Assembly: GCA_045564915.1 (NCBI GenBank)
Contig: JBJLGL010000009.1
Span: forward strand, 186,001 to 250,000
Direction: 5' to 3'
Length of the DNA stretch: 64,000 bases
Source: JAQWRV01 sp045564915
GTDB taxonomy: Bacteria; Pseudomonadota; Alphaproteobacteria; Rhodospirillales; Rhodospirillaceae
Positions 16,050-25,153 of this stretch are shown one piece after another; within the stretch, counting starts at the first letter, position 1; the number at the start of each line of letters is the position of its first letter. The notes beneath the pieces are model-generated. The model saw nothing but the letters and a program-made list of their open reading frames with translations. It was not told where the DNA came from and did not search any database. Position numbers and translations under genes: made by a program.

Positions 16050-18101
16050 CTACCTTAGAAGTGCATCATGAAGAGCGGCGGCCGTTGTAACCGGGGCCTG
16101 ACACACTGGCCCACGGCAGACGTAGGCGGAGGCCTTTCCCTCGATGCGGGCCTTGCCAAACGCAGCATGACTGGCGGGCAAAAACTCAGTCGCGGCAACA
16201 GTTGATAGAATCAAATTGGGATTGGAGCCCTGTAGTGCGGCACGAAAAAGCTTTTGCACAGCACCCTCAGCGCGCGAGCCGATGACGACGACCTGCTGTG
16301 CATCAACTAAGATTTCAAAGCCGTTTAAGAATGCGCATGTGTGAGGAAAATGGCCCATCGCCTCGCCGCCGCAGGCGTCGACTAATTCATTCGCGCGAGA
16401 CTGGAAGCGGCTATGGCCGGTTAGATAATAAAGCCTTGCCAGCGAATCCAACATGACACCGTTGCCCGAAGGGGTGGCGCTGTCAGCGACGGTGGAGGGG
16501 CGAACGATAAGGCGCTTATCATCAGATGTAGCAAAGAAATATCGCCGAGCACCATCATTCCAAAACAGGTCATGAACAAGATCAGCCCAGACCGCGGCCT
16601 GTTCAACGAAACGGTTCTCGCCGGTAGCCGCTGCTAAGGCCAGAGAGGCACCAATCATGTTGGCGTAGTCGTCAAGCACGTCGACCCTTTGCTGTCGACC
16701 ATCACAAAACGAGTGAGCTAGCCGAACCCGGCCGCGAGAGTCCTCCCAGGTCATCGTAGAAACAATGGAATCGAAGACGGATGTTCCTAAAGCAAGCCAC
16801 TTAGGCGTTTCAAAGACCAAACTGATTCGGGCCAGCGCCATAATCATCAAGCCGTTCCAGTCAGCTAACACCTTGCTATCGCGGCCCGGATGGCAGCGGT
16901 GCCCCCGAACGGCAAGCAGCTTTGCTCGCGCAGAGGCCAGGCTGTGCTCTTCGTCTCTGTTAAGCTGGCGGGCATGGCTCTCAATGCGGTTTAGAATATT
17001 CTTGCCTTCCCAGTTTCCAGAGGGGCTCACGCCATACACCTCTGTAAATAGCTCGCTCTCAGAGCCGAGTACTTTGTCGATTTCGTCTTTGGTCCAGACA
17101 TAGAACTTTCCTTCTTCGCCATCGGAATCCGCATCCAGAGTGGCCGCAAATGCCCCATTCTCTCCCATCATTTCTCGTTCAAGCCAGGCAACAGTTTCTT
17201 CGATGCGAAGACGGTATAAATCTGACCGAGTTTCCTGCCAGACAATAGCGAGCAGATCGACTAGCTGGGCATTGTCGTACAGCATTTTCTCGAAGTGTGG
17301 CGCTAGCCACTGCGCATCCGTTGAATATCTGGCAAAACCACCACCGAGGTGGTCATAGATTCCGCCGTTACAAATGCGGTCAAGCGTAAGAACAACTGTT
17401 TCTCGCAATCGAGGCTCGCCGCCACGGCAATGGGCGCGCCACAAGAACTCAAACAAGCGTGCCATAGGAAATTTTGGGGCGTGGCCAAGGCCCCCATTAA
17501 CAGAGTCAAAATGGTCCAAGATGTGAGAGGCGGCCGCGTCCAACGTTGCGACCGTCAATGATTCCTTTCGCTCACGCTGTTCTGGCTCCGAGATATGAGT
17601 TGTTAGGCGGCTAGCTTGTTCGTCAACGGTTTTGCGGCTATCGGCATAGACCTTGGAAATGTGCCTTAACACATCAGGGAATCCCGGGCGGCCATAGCGA
17701 GCGTCAGGGGGAAAATAAGTGCCGCCGAAAAACGGCTTTCCATCAGGTGTAGCGAACATGGTCAAGGGCCACCCCCCCTGCTCTCCGGTGGCAGCCAAAG
17801 CCTTCTGATAGATAGCATCGACATCTGGGCGCTCTTCCCGATCAACTTTAATGTTTACGAACAAATCATTCATCAATGCTGCAATTTCAGGGTTCTCAAA
17901 GCTTTCGTGCGACATGACATGACACCAATGGCAGGCAGCGTAGCCGACAGACAGCAATATTGGCTTATTTTCGGCTGTCGCCGCCGCGAACGGTGCGTCG
18001 CCCCAAGCCCACCAATGCACGGGATTATCCCGATGTTGACGCAGATAGGGGCTGGTTTCATCAACGAGGCGGTTAAAATTATTAGGTTCAGACATGGTCA
18101 A
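16050..18101 (-). CDS. Thioredoxin domain-containing protein, YyaL/DUF255 family
   Basis: A 683-residue protein. The N-terminal thioredoxin-like domain contains RLVDETSPYLRQHRDNPVHW and a redox motif CHWC (57-60), then INIKVDREERPDVD. The rest is an alpha/alpha-toroid similar to glycosidases and cellobiose epimerases (GGIYDHLGGGFARYSTDAQW, then PHFEKMLYDNAQL). Homologues include mammalian SPATA20 and Bacillus YyaL. The biochemical role is not established. It has no signal peptide, so it is cytoplasmic. It lies just upstream of ogt. Confidence 0.92.
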   Translation of the reverse strand: MTMSEPNNFNRLVDETSPYLRQHRDNPVHWWAWGDAPFAAATAENKPILLSVGYAACHWCHVMSHESFENPEIAALMNDLFVNIKVDREERPDVDAIYQKALAATGEQGGWPLTMFATPDGKPFFGGTYFPPDARYGRPGFPDVLRHISKVYADSRKTVDEQASRLTTHISEPEQRERKESLTVATLDAAASHILDHFDSVNGGLGHAPKFPMARLFEFLWRAHCRGGEPRLRETVVLTLDRICNGGIYDHLGGGFARYSTDAQWLAPHFEKMLYDNAQLVDLLAIVWQETRSDLYRLRIEETVAWLEREMMGENGAFAATLDADSDGEEGKFYVWTKDEIDKVLGSESELFTEVYGVSPSGNWEGKNILNRIESHARQLNRDEEHSLASARAKLLAVRGHRCHPGRDSKVLADWNGLMIMALARISLVFETPKWLALGTSVFDSIVSTMTWEDSRGRVRLAHSFCDGRQQRVDVLDDYANMIGASLALAAATGENRFVEQAAVWADLVHDLFWNDGARRYFFATSDDKRLIVRPSTVADSATPSGNGVMLDSLARLYYLTGHSRFQSRANELVDACGGEAMGHFPHTCAFLNGFEILVDAQQVVVIGSRAEGAVQKLFRAALQGSNPNLILSTVAATEFLPASHAAFGKARIEGKASAYVCRGPVCQAPVTTAAALHDALLR

Positions 18102-18379
18102 TCTTTCAGAAAAGAGTTTCTACTGTAAGGTTGTCCCGGATGAATTAAAACCAGGGCTAGCGGGGGGCGGTGGCAGGAAAAAACAATCTCGCTTTGAGTT
18201 CTGACAAGCGCAGACATTAATTGTTTTGCCCGCAGTGACGAGGCTGCCGGCGGATGTGTATAAGAAACTGTGCAGGCGAAACGAAGTACCGGCCCAAACC
18301 ATGAATTGCAAAGACTTTATGATGACCACCTTTTTCAAGGGCCCCTGGCTAACAGAACCAGGGCGCTTTGCCTAAACTG

Positions 18380-19741
18380 ATGCCAACTTTTTCAAAGACA
18401 TCAGAGAGAAGCACCATTTTTGCGCCGGCGACAGCATCGGGCCGGGCTGGCGTCGCCGTGATCCGAATATCCGGCCCGGCGGCCGCCCAAGTTCTGTCCA
18501 GCATGGGAGACGCCCAGTTATCGCCGCGTAAAATGACGCGAACCACCCTCCATGAGCCTCACACGAATGAACCACTTGATGATGCCTTGGTGGTCTGGTT
18601 CCCGGGCCCGCACAGCTTTACCGGAGAGGATATGGTAGAGCTACATTGTCATGGTGGCCGCGCAGTGCTCGATGGCCTGCTGATGGCTCTCAGCGGCATT
18701 GACGGATTACGGCCAGCTGAGCCGGGGGAGTTTACTCGCCGGGCTTTTGACGCCGGCAAGCTGGATCTTACACAGGTGGAAGCGCTGGCGGATTTGATCG
18801 ACGCGGAAACCCGCGCGCAGACGCGCCAGGCGCTAAAGCAAATGGGCGGCGCCCTCAAAACGAAGACGGATAATTGGCGTGACAGGCTGACAAAGGCACT
18901 AGCCCACCTTGAGGCTGTGATAGATTTCCCCGATGAAGACCTGCCCGAAAAAACGGCAATGAGCCTATGGCAGTCCGTTGGCGATTTGGAAAGAGAGATA
19001 GCGATAGAAATAAAGGATTATGGCTGCGGGGAACGTCTCCGTACGGGAGTGCATGTAGCCATTGTTGGGCCGCCCAATGCCGGTAAATCTAGTTTGCTAA
19101 ATGTCCTTGCCAATCGCGAAGCGGCAATTGTCTCCGCCACACCCGGGACAACCCGGGATGTCATTGAAGTGAATCTTGACCTTGGCGGATATCCGGTTCT
19201 TGTTTCGGACACAGCGGGGTTGCGTGCCGCTGAGTCTGATATCGAAGCGGAAGGGGTGCGGCGTACTCTAAAATGTGCAGAGGAGGCTGATATTGTTATT
19301 GCACTATTTGATAGCACCACATACCCAGAGAGCGATTCAGACACTCAATCGGCAATTGATGAAAGGGCTATCATTGTAGTTAACAAAGCAGACCTTTTGG
19401 AACAGTTGTGGGAAGAAAAAGACATTGATAAAGCACACCCCGCTGCGCGGCTGATATCTGTTAAGACAGGGAGCGGTGTTGACTGGCTTATTGCAGGGCT
19501 GACTCAGCAAGTTAAGGCCTTATGTGAAAGCGGAATGGAGGCGCCAATGACCCGCCCACGCCATCGCCGTGCTCTGGAAGAATGTAGTGCCGCCTTAGCC
19601 CGCGCACAGGTGGCCGAGCTTTCGGAGCTAGCAGCAGAAGATCTTCGACTAGCCCTGCGGGCTCTAAGCCGTATTACTGGCGCCGTAGATGTGGAAGACC
19701 TTCTGGAAATAGTCTTTAAAGATTTTTGCATTGGAAAATAG
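18380..19741 (+). CDS. mnmE: tRNA uridine-5-carboxymethylaminomethyl(34) synthesis GTPase MnmE
   Basis: Works with MnmG to modify wobble uridine 34 in several tRNAs. It has the N-terminal folate-binding region (IFAPATASGRAGVAVIRISG), the G domain with GPPNAGKSS near 230-238, DTAG and NKAD, and the terminal CIGK whose cysteine is catalytic. The longest frame opens at a TTG (18368), but the ATG at 18380 puts the start at the usual distance from the first domain. mnmG follows after one inserted transporter gene. Confidence 0.96.
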   Translation: MPTFSKTSERSTIFAPATASGRAGVAVIRISGPAAAQVLSSMGDAQLSPRKMTRTTLHEPHTNEPLDDALVVWFPGPHSFTGEDMVELHCHGGRAVLDGLLMALSGIDGLRPAEPGEFTRRAFDAGKLDLTQVEALADLIDAETRAQTRQALKQMGGALKTKTDNWRDRLTKALAHLEAVIDFPDEDLPEKTAMSLWQSVGDLEREIAIEIKDYGCGERLRTGVHVAIVGPPNAGKSSLLNVLANREAAIVSATPGTTRDVIEVNLDLGGYPVLVSDTAGLRAAESDIEAEGVRRTLKCAEEADIVIALFDSTTYPESDSDTQSAIDERAIIVVNKADLLEQLWEEKDIDKAHPAARLISVKTGSGVDWLIAGLTQQVKALCESGMEAPMTRPRHRRALEECSAALARAQVAELSELAAEDLRLALRALSRITGAVDVEDLLEIVFKDFCIGK

Positions 19742-19822
19742 AGAAAAACACTTTATCCGCCAGACACCGCGGCATGGATTTGGCGATGCGCGGGAAAATT
19801 ACCCGGCGCACAAACGCGAAAA

Positions 19823-21022
19823 ATGAACAGATCCGGCATATTATTGGCCGCACCCATTTTCTTGGCAGCGGGCACATCTATGGTGGCAACCGATTTGTAT
19901 CTGCCAGCCATTCCGTTTTTGCCTGAGGCACTTAGTGGTGATGCCGTCGGTGCCCAATATACCCTGGCGGGGTTCTTCGCCAGCTTTGCTGTTGGGCAAC
20001 TAGTGTTTGGGGCGCTGGCAGACCGTTATGATCGTCGCCTTATTCTCAACTGGGCGCTGGCGGCATTCACTGTGGCGTCTATCGGTTGTGCCCTAGCCGA
20101 GAGCATGAAGGAGCTTATTGCCCTGCGCTTTGTCCAGGGAATTGCCGCCAGTGCGGGCACGGCCTTGGCGCCGGCTATGTTGCGTGAAGCTGGCGATGAT
20201 AGCCTAGTGGTCCGCTTGACATCGATCGTGTCTTCAATGGAAGCGGTGATCCCCGCTCTTGCCCCAATGATTGGTGCATGGCTTGTAGTAGCCTTCGGCT
20301 GGGAGTCAACATTTTGGGTTATGGCGGCGTTTGCCCTGTTTACCATGGCCGCGTTTCGATTCCTCAGAATTCATTCACGCCCACCGCACAACCCTAATTT
20401 CACAGCTGCGCACCTGCGCTATTGGCACCTCCTGTTGGCACGGCGCTTTATGGGCTATCAGGTGAGCCATGCCTTCGCGTTTGCCGGACTGATTATTTTT
20501 CTTATGGCAACGCCGTATTTGCTCGTGACGTATCTTGGCCATTCGACCAAGGCGTTTGTTGTCATGCAATTGGTCATGATCTCTTTTTTTGTAATCGTTT
20601 CCAACTTAGCCGGCCGCCTGAGCGACCGTTTTGGGATTAACTCTCTGATTGTGGCTGGCGCTGTGTTGCAAATGTTAAGCGCCCTGCTGTTTGTTGGGCT
20701 GATTGGCCTGTTCCCACAATTCCTTAGCGCAGTGACCATGACCTTGACAATGATTCCAATGGCTGTTGGCCTGGGCCTGCGTGTCGGCCCCGGCTTTGCC
20801 AAGGCGATGGCCTTTGCCGGGCGGCATCCCGGGTCTGCGGGCGGTTTGATGATGTTTACGTGCATGGGCCTCTCGGCTGCGGGCACCCAGTTCGTAGCGC
20901 CGACACTGATGGCCGGCCCTTTTTGGCTGGCAATTGTTGTTCTGGTTTGTTGCGCAGCATCGCTAGCGCTGTTGCCCATCGCAATGCGGCCAGAGCCTGA
21001 GGGCTTTGCCGCTGGAGAGTAA
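19823..21022 (+). CDS. MFS drug efflux transporter, Bcr/CflA type
   Basis: A 399-residue inner-membrane protein with about 12 hydrophobic segments. The N-terminus (STDLYLPA-like TDLYLPAIPFLP) and the motif GALADRYDRRLILN between segments 2 and 3 place it in the Bcr/CflA drug:H+ antiporters. Substrates cannot be told from the sequence. It sits between mnmE and mnmG, which are adjacent in many relatives, so it is probably an insertion into the conserved block. mnmG begins 44 bases later on the same strand. Confidence 0.88.
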   Translation: MNRSGILLAAPIFLAAGTSMVATDLYLPAIPFLPEALSGDAVGAQYTLAGFFASFAVGQLVFGALADRYDRRLILNWALAAFTVASIGCALAESMKELIALRFVQGIAASAGTALAPAMLREAGDDSLVVRLTSIVSSMEAVIPALAPMIGAWLVVAFGWESTFWVMAAFALFTMAAFRFLRIHSRPPHNPNFTAAHLRYWHLLLARRFMGYQVSHAFAFAGLIIFLMATPYLLVTYLGHSTKAFVVMQLVMISFFVIVSNLAGRLSDRFGINSLIVAGAVLQMLSALLFVGLIGLFPQFLSAVTMTLTMIPMAVGLGLRVGPGFAKAMAFAGRHPGSAGGLMMFTCMGLSAAGTQFVAPTLMAGPFWLAIVVLVCCAASLALLPIAMRPEPEGFAAGE

Positions 21023-21066
21023 GAGGCTATAGAAGGGCGCGACAAGACAGGAGCCCCTTCCCAACC

Positions 21067-22974
21067 ATGTTAGCGGACCGCCACGGGAGTTACGACGTTA
21101 TTGTTATTGGAGGCGGCCACGCTGGAACCGAGGCCGCAGCCGCGTCGGCACGCTTCGGCGCACAGACCCTGTTGCTGACCCACAAGACTACCACGGTCGG
21201 TGAAATGAGCTGCAACCCTGCGATTGGCGGATTGGCCAAAGGGCACTTGGTGCGAGAGATTGACGCACTCGACGGTATAATGGCTAAAGCCATCGATGCG
21301 GGGGGCATTCAATTTCGCTTGCTCAACAGGTCAAAAGGTCCCGCGGTAAGGGGGCCACGAGCGCAAGCCGACCGCAAACTATATAAGAAAGCCGTGCAAG
21401 ATTTGTTGGCCGCACAGCCGAATTTGTTTGTTTTACAAGCCTCTGCCGAAGACCTGGAGCTTGATCCTCAGACGAAAAGGGTTTGTGCCGTAAAAACTGG
21501 TGATGGCCGCCGGATCGGTTGCGGCGCTGTAGTGCTGACCACAGGAACATTCTTAAGCGGTGTCATCCATCGAGGTGAAGAGCGCATTCCTGCTGGACGG
21601 ATTGGCGAAAAGGCCTCTTATGGAATCGCCAAGACACTGAAAACAAACAGCTTTTATCTCGGCAGGCTAAAGACCGGCACGCCACCACGGCTTGACGGGC
21701 GGACAATCAATCACAAGGTTTTGGAAGAACAGCGAGGTGACTCTCCCCCACTGCCGTTTTCCTTCATGACCAACGCGATAACGACACCGCAGATAAATTG
21801 TCACATCACCAGGACGACGGCAGAAACGCATGCCCTTATAGTCGCCAATAAAGCCAGGGCACCAATTTATAATGGTCAAATTGAAAGTGCGGGGCCGCGC
21901 TACTGCCCGTCTATTGAAGACAAGGTTTTTCGTTTTGCTGGGCGGGACAGCCACCAAATTTTTCTCGAGCCAGAAGGCCTAGACAACCATACCGTGTATC
22001 CCAATGGAATTTCCACCAGCCTTCCGGAGGACGTTCAGCGGGACATGATAAGAACTATCCCAGGGCTAGAACGTGCAGACATGCTGCAGGCTGGCTATGC
22101 GATCGAATATGACTATATAGATCCCCGCGAACTAGACTCCGCTCTGGAGACAAACAAAATCGGCGGCCTATACCTTGCTGGACAGATCAACGGCACCACA
22201 GGTTATGAAGAGGCCGCAGCGCAAGGGCTTTTGGCGGGCGTAAATGCGGCGAGAGCAGTGAGCGGAGCTTGCCCCCTTACCCTTGACCGGGCTGAGGGCT
22301 ACCTTGGCGTTATGGTCGATGATCTGACCACCCGGGGCACCGTTGAGCCATATCGCATGTTTACATCTCGGGCAGAATACAGGCTGAGGCTTCGGGCGGA
22401 TAACGCGGACCTACGCCTGACGGAAAAAGGCATTGCGCTTGGCTGTGTCGGCGGCGAGCGTGCCTCCGAGTTCATGGAGAAAAAGGCGGTTCTTGAAAAA
22501 ACCCGAGCTCAACTAGAAGGCCTGACGGCCACACCAACGCAGTTGGCGGCCAGGGGCTATAAGGTCAATCAGGACGGCGTCAGGCGGTCTGGATTTCAGC
22601 TGCTCGCCTATCCGGAAATCGGCTGGCTGCAGCTCCAGGCCCTGTGGCCGGAACTCTACGGCATTAGGCAGGATGTCTGCGAACAGCTTGAGATTGAAGG
22701 CCGATATGCTGGATATATGGAGCGGCAGGAAGCTGATGTAAGGGCTTTCCGTAGAGATGAATCCCTCATCTTACCAAAAGCCCTCGATTATGAGGAGGTC
22801 GGAGGCCTCTCAACGGAAGTGTGTCAAAAGCTCGCAGCCACCAAGCCGGAAACTCTTGGCGCCGCAGCACGAATCCCGGGCGTTACCCCGGCCGCGGTTA
22901 CGGCGCTTCTCAGGCATGTTCAAAAACCTAAGTCGCGGCGGCCTAGCTCAGCCTCAATGTTAAATAGCGCGTAA
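21067..22974 (+). CDS. mnmG: tRNA uridine-5-carboxymethylaminomethyl(34) synthesis enzyme MnmG
   Basis: A 635-residue FAD enzyme (GidA), the partner of MnmE. The dinucleotide-binding GGGHAG is at 15-20, followed by GEMSCNPAIGGLAKGHLVREID, with the cysteine conserved in the family. LKTGTPPRLDG and GTTGYEEAAAQGLLAG are further signatures. The stop codon (22972-22974) directly abuts a parS site. The C-terminal helical domain contains IPGVTPAAVTALLRH. Confidence 0.97.
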   Translation: MLADRHGSYDVIVIGGGHAGTEAAAASARFGAQTLLLTHKTTTVGEMSCNPAIGGLAKGHLVREIDALDGIMAKAIDAGGIQFRLLNRSKGPAVRGPRAQADRKLYKKAVQDLLAAQPNLFVLQASAEDLELDPQTKRVCAVKTGDGRRIGCGAVVLTTGTFLSGVIHRGEERIPAGRIGEKASYGIAKTLKTNSFYLGRLKTGTPPRLDGRTINHKVLEEQRGDSPPLPFSFMTNAITTPQINCHITRTTAETHALIVANKARAPIYNGQIESAGPRYCPSIEDKVFRFAGRDSHQIFLEPEGLDNHTVYPNGISTSLPEDVQRDMIRTIPGLERADMLQAGYAIEYDYIDPRELDSALETNKIGGLYLAGQINGTTGYEEAAAQGLLAGVNAARAVSGACPLTLDRAEGYLGVMVDDLTTRGTVEPYRMFTSRAEYRLRLRADNADLRLTEKGIALGCVGGERASEFMEKKAVLEKTRAQLEGLTATPTQLAARGYKVNQDGVRRSGFQLLAYPEIGWLQLQALWPELYGIRQDVCEQLEIEGRYAGYMERQEADVRAFRRDESLILPKALDYEEVGGLSTEVCQKLAATKPETLGAAARIPGVTPAAVTALLRHVQKPKSRRPSSASMLNSA

Positions 22975-22990
22975 CGTTTCACGTGAAATA
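22975..22990. promoter_or_regulatory. parS site filling the mnmG-lysE gap
   Basis: The 16 bases CGTTTCACGTGAAATA match the parS consensus TGTTTCACGTGAAACA at 14 positions, including the whole GTTTCACGTGAAA core. The site occupies exactly all bases between the mnmG stop and the next ATG. ParB, encoded 2.2 kb downstream, should bind it. Confidence 0.85.
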
Positions 22991-23635
22991 ATGGATACGA
23001 TACTAGGCCCTCCATCTACTCTTATCTTTGCGGCTTACGGGGCATTTATTCTAGGGCTTGTCAGCCCGGGCCCGGATTTTCTCTTGGTCACAGCCCTGGC
23101 TGTTGGCAGAGGCCGGCGCGCCGCCTTTGTCGCTGCCGTTGGAATTTCGGTGGGCGTGGCGTTTTGGGCCCTTCTGGCGGCAGTGGGCATGGGCGCTGCA
23201 ATTCAAGAAACACCAGCCATTTGGGAAGGAATCCGCTTATTGGGCGGCGGTATTCTTATTTACTTGGGCGCGAGAGCAGTTTCATCAGCTTTGCGCGAGG
23301 ACAAGGCGCGCGCAACAATTCGGCCGGGCAAGAGAAGCGCCGGTTCCTTCTTGCTTGGCCTACTAACCAATCTTTCAAACCCAAAAGCTGCTATCGTTCT
23401 CATTGGGCTTACTGCGGTGCTGGCCCAGAGTTATCCGGACCGAGGCGACCTGATGATCGTTGTCGCGGGTATGCCGGCACTTACATTGATATGGTTTTCT
23501 TTTCTGGCGGCCACGCTGGCCATGCCGGGGGCCCAGGGCCGGCTTCTTAAACACCGAAGAGTCTTATCGTTTGCAATGGGCGCGGCGCTGGTATTGGCTG
23601 GGCTGAGTCTAATCCAGTCGATGACAATGGTCTGA
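22991..23635 (+). CDS. LysE/RhtB family amino-acid exporter
   Basis: A 214-residue inner-membrane protein with about six hydrophobic segments. The N-terminal GLVSPGPDFLLVTALAVGRGRRAAFVAA-type region is diagnostic of LysE/RhtB exporters of amino acids or homoserine lactones. It is inserted between mnmG and rsmG. Because the 16 bases before its ATG are a parS site, there is no normal Shine-Dalgarno sequence, so translation may depend on coupling to mnmG. Substrate is not predictable. Confidence 0.9.
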   Translation: MDTILGPPSTLIFAAYGAFILGLVSPGPDFLLVTALAVGRGRRAAFVAAVGISVGVAFWALLAAVGMGAAIQETPAIWEGIRLLGGGILIYLGARAVSSALREDKARATIRPGKRSAGSFLLGLLTNLSNPKAAIVLIGLTAVLAQSYPDRGDLMIVVAGMPALTLIWFSFLAATLAMPGAQGRLLKHRRVLSFAMGAALVLAGLSLIQSMTMV

Positions 23636-23646
23636 GACAATTTTAA

Positions 23647-24318
23647 ATGAAGCTAGGAAAATACGGCGCGGAAGATTTTAAGCAAGATGCGAATGTTTCA
23701 CGTGAAACGCTTGTTAGCCTGCGGGCTTACGCGGACTGTCTTTTAGAGTGGAATGCCCGGATGAATCTTGTTGGCCGGTCGACAGTAAAGGATCTCTGGC
23801 GCCGGCACATGCTGGATTCCGCCCAGCTTTGGCGGCACATCCCGCTGGGAGCAAAAACCCTTGTGGATCTTGGGTCTGGAGCAGGTTTTCCGGGCTTGGT
23901 TCTCGCTGTAATGGGGGCCAACCGCAGCGATTTTCATGTTCATCTTATAGAATCTGTGGGCAAGAAGGCGGCATTCTTGCGGGCGGCTGCCGCTGCCGCC
24001 GGGGTTTCAATGACATTACACAATACACGGATAGAGAAGGTTGATCCGTTTGTGGCTGACGTCGTAACCGCCAGGGCCCTTGCTCCCCTTCCTAAATTAA
24101 TCGGTTACGGACAACGCTTCTCTGGCCCGAACACGCTTCAAATATATCTTAAAGGACAAGATGTTGGGGATGAATTGACGGCTGCCCACAAAATATGGAA
24201 AATGAAGGTGGGTCGGCAGCCTAGCGCTTCTGATCCAAGAGCAAATGTGTTGAGCGTGAGCGAGGTGTCAAGTGTCCAGTCCGGCCCCATCAAATCCCCC
24301 TCAAGCCCCCAGGGCTAA
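23647..24318 (+). CDS. rsmG: 16S rRNA (guanine527-N7)-methyltransferase RsmG
   Basis: A 223-residue SAM-dependent methyltransferase (GidB). The SAM-binding LVDLGSGAGFPGL lies at 72-84, preceded by RHMLDSAQL, with the later TARALAPLPKL typical of RsmG. Codons 16-21 (NVSRET) embed the second parS site. The stop lies 47 bases inside parA, an unusually long overlap for this pair; the parA start is therefore less certain than the rsmG end. Confidence 0.95.
   Translation: MKLGKYGAEDFKQDANVSRETLVSLRAYADCLLEWNARMNLVGRSTVKDLWRRHMLDSAQLWRHIPLGAKTLVDLGSGAGFPGLVLAVMGANRSDFHVHLIESVGKKAAFLRAAAAAAGVSMTLHNTRIEKVDPFVADVVTARALAPLPKLIGYGQRFSGPNTLQIYLKGQDVGDELTAAHKIWKMKVGRQPSASDPRANVLSVSEVSSVQSGPIKSPSSPQG
23694..23709. 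promoter_or_regulatory. parS site inside rsmG
   Basis: TGTTTCACGTGAAACG matches parS at 15 of 16 positions. It lies within codons 16-21 of rsmG and 704 bases from the first site. A parS in the NVSRET codons of rsmG is a recurrent feature of this gene family. Confidence 0.9.
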
Positions 24319-25105
24319 TCTGGGCGCCGCGCCGCGCGTCCTGGCAATATCCAATCAGAAGGGCGGCGTTGGCAAAACTACTACGGCCGTTAACCTGGCC
24401 ACTGCTTTGGCGGCGGTCGACAAGTCAGTCTTAGTTATTGATCTGGACCCACAAGGCAATGCATCCACAAGCCTTGGCCTCCCGAAACAAGACCGCACTA
24501 CTAACGCGTATCATGTATTGATGGGGGATGCGCTGCTTGGTTCGGCGGTGGTCGCCACATCAGTGCCAGGCTTGTTCGCTGTGCCGTCAGGTGCTGACCT
24601 GGCTGGCGCCGAACTTGAGCTGGTTCATATTGAAAACCGCCAGGACTGTTTGCGCGCTGCCCTGACAAACGAAGCTGACCGCTATGATTACATCCTAATT
24701 GACTGCCCGCCCTCGCTAGGCCTCTTGACTCTGAATGCTCTCGTGGCCGCTCAGGCAGTCCTGGTGCCGCTGCAGGTCGAGTTTCTTGCGCTGGAGGGTG
24801 TAAGCCAGTTGGTGCGCACCATTGAGCGGGTTCGCCAGTCCTTCAACCCTCAGCTGGAAATTCAGGGCATTGTTTTAACTATGGTCGACAAGCGTAACAA
24901 TCTGTCCGACATGGTTGAGTCCGACGTGCGCGGTTATTTTGGCGACAAAGTCTACGCCACGGTTATCCCGCGAAATGTAAGGGTTTCAGAGGCGCCGTCG
25001 CATGGCAAGCCAGTATTGCTCTATGACTTTCATTCAAAGGGTGCGCAAGCCTACCTCAATCTAGCGGGAGAGGTGTTAAAACGCGAGGTCGCCCAAGCCG
25101 CCTAA
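24272..25105 (+). CDS. parA: Chromosome partitioning ATPase ParA (Soj)
   Basis: A 277-residue ATPase that moves ParB-bound origins. The deviant Walker A KGGVGKTT is at 30-37, followed by VIDLDPQGNAS and DCPPSLG, and the C-terminal switch EAPSHGKPV. The frame opens with GTG (24272-24274), overlapping rsmG by 47 bases. The first 20 residues are a proline- and alanine-rich tail. parB follows after 48 bases. Confidence 0.96.
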   Translation: MSSPAPSNPPQAPRANLGAAPRVLAISNQKGGVGKTTTAVNLATALAAVDKSVLVIDLDPQGNASTSLGLPKQDRTTNAYHVLMGDALLGSAVVATSVPGLFAVPSGADLAGAELELVHIENRQDCLRAALTNEADRYDYILIDCPPSLGLLTLNALVAAQAVLVPLQVEFLALEGVSQLVRTIERVRQSFNPQLEIQGIVLTMVDKRNNLSDMVESDVRGYFGDKVYATVIPRNVRVSEAPSHGKPVLLYDFHSKGAQAYLNLAGEVLKREVAQAA

Positions 25106-25153
25106 TTTGTTTACGAGACATTTCCTAAGTTCAGCAAACGTTGAGAGCCGCCA

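Noticed and set aside
18120..18338. 72-codon minus-strand frame between the thioredoxin-domain gene and mnmE
   Set aside because: Unordered composition (a proline run, many serines and cysteines), no homologue and no clear ribosome-binding site.
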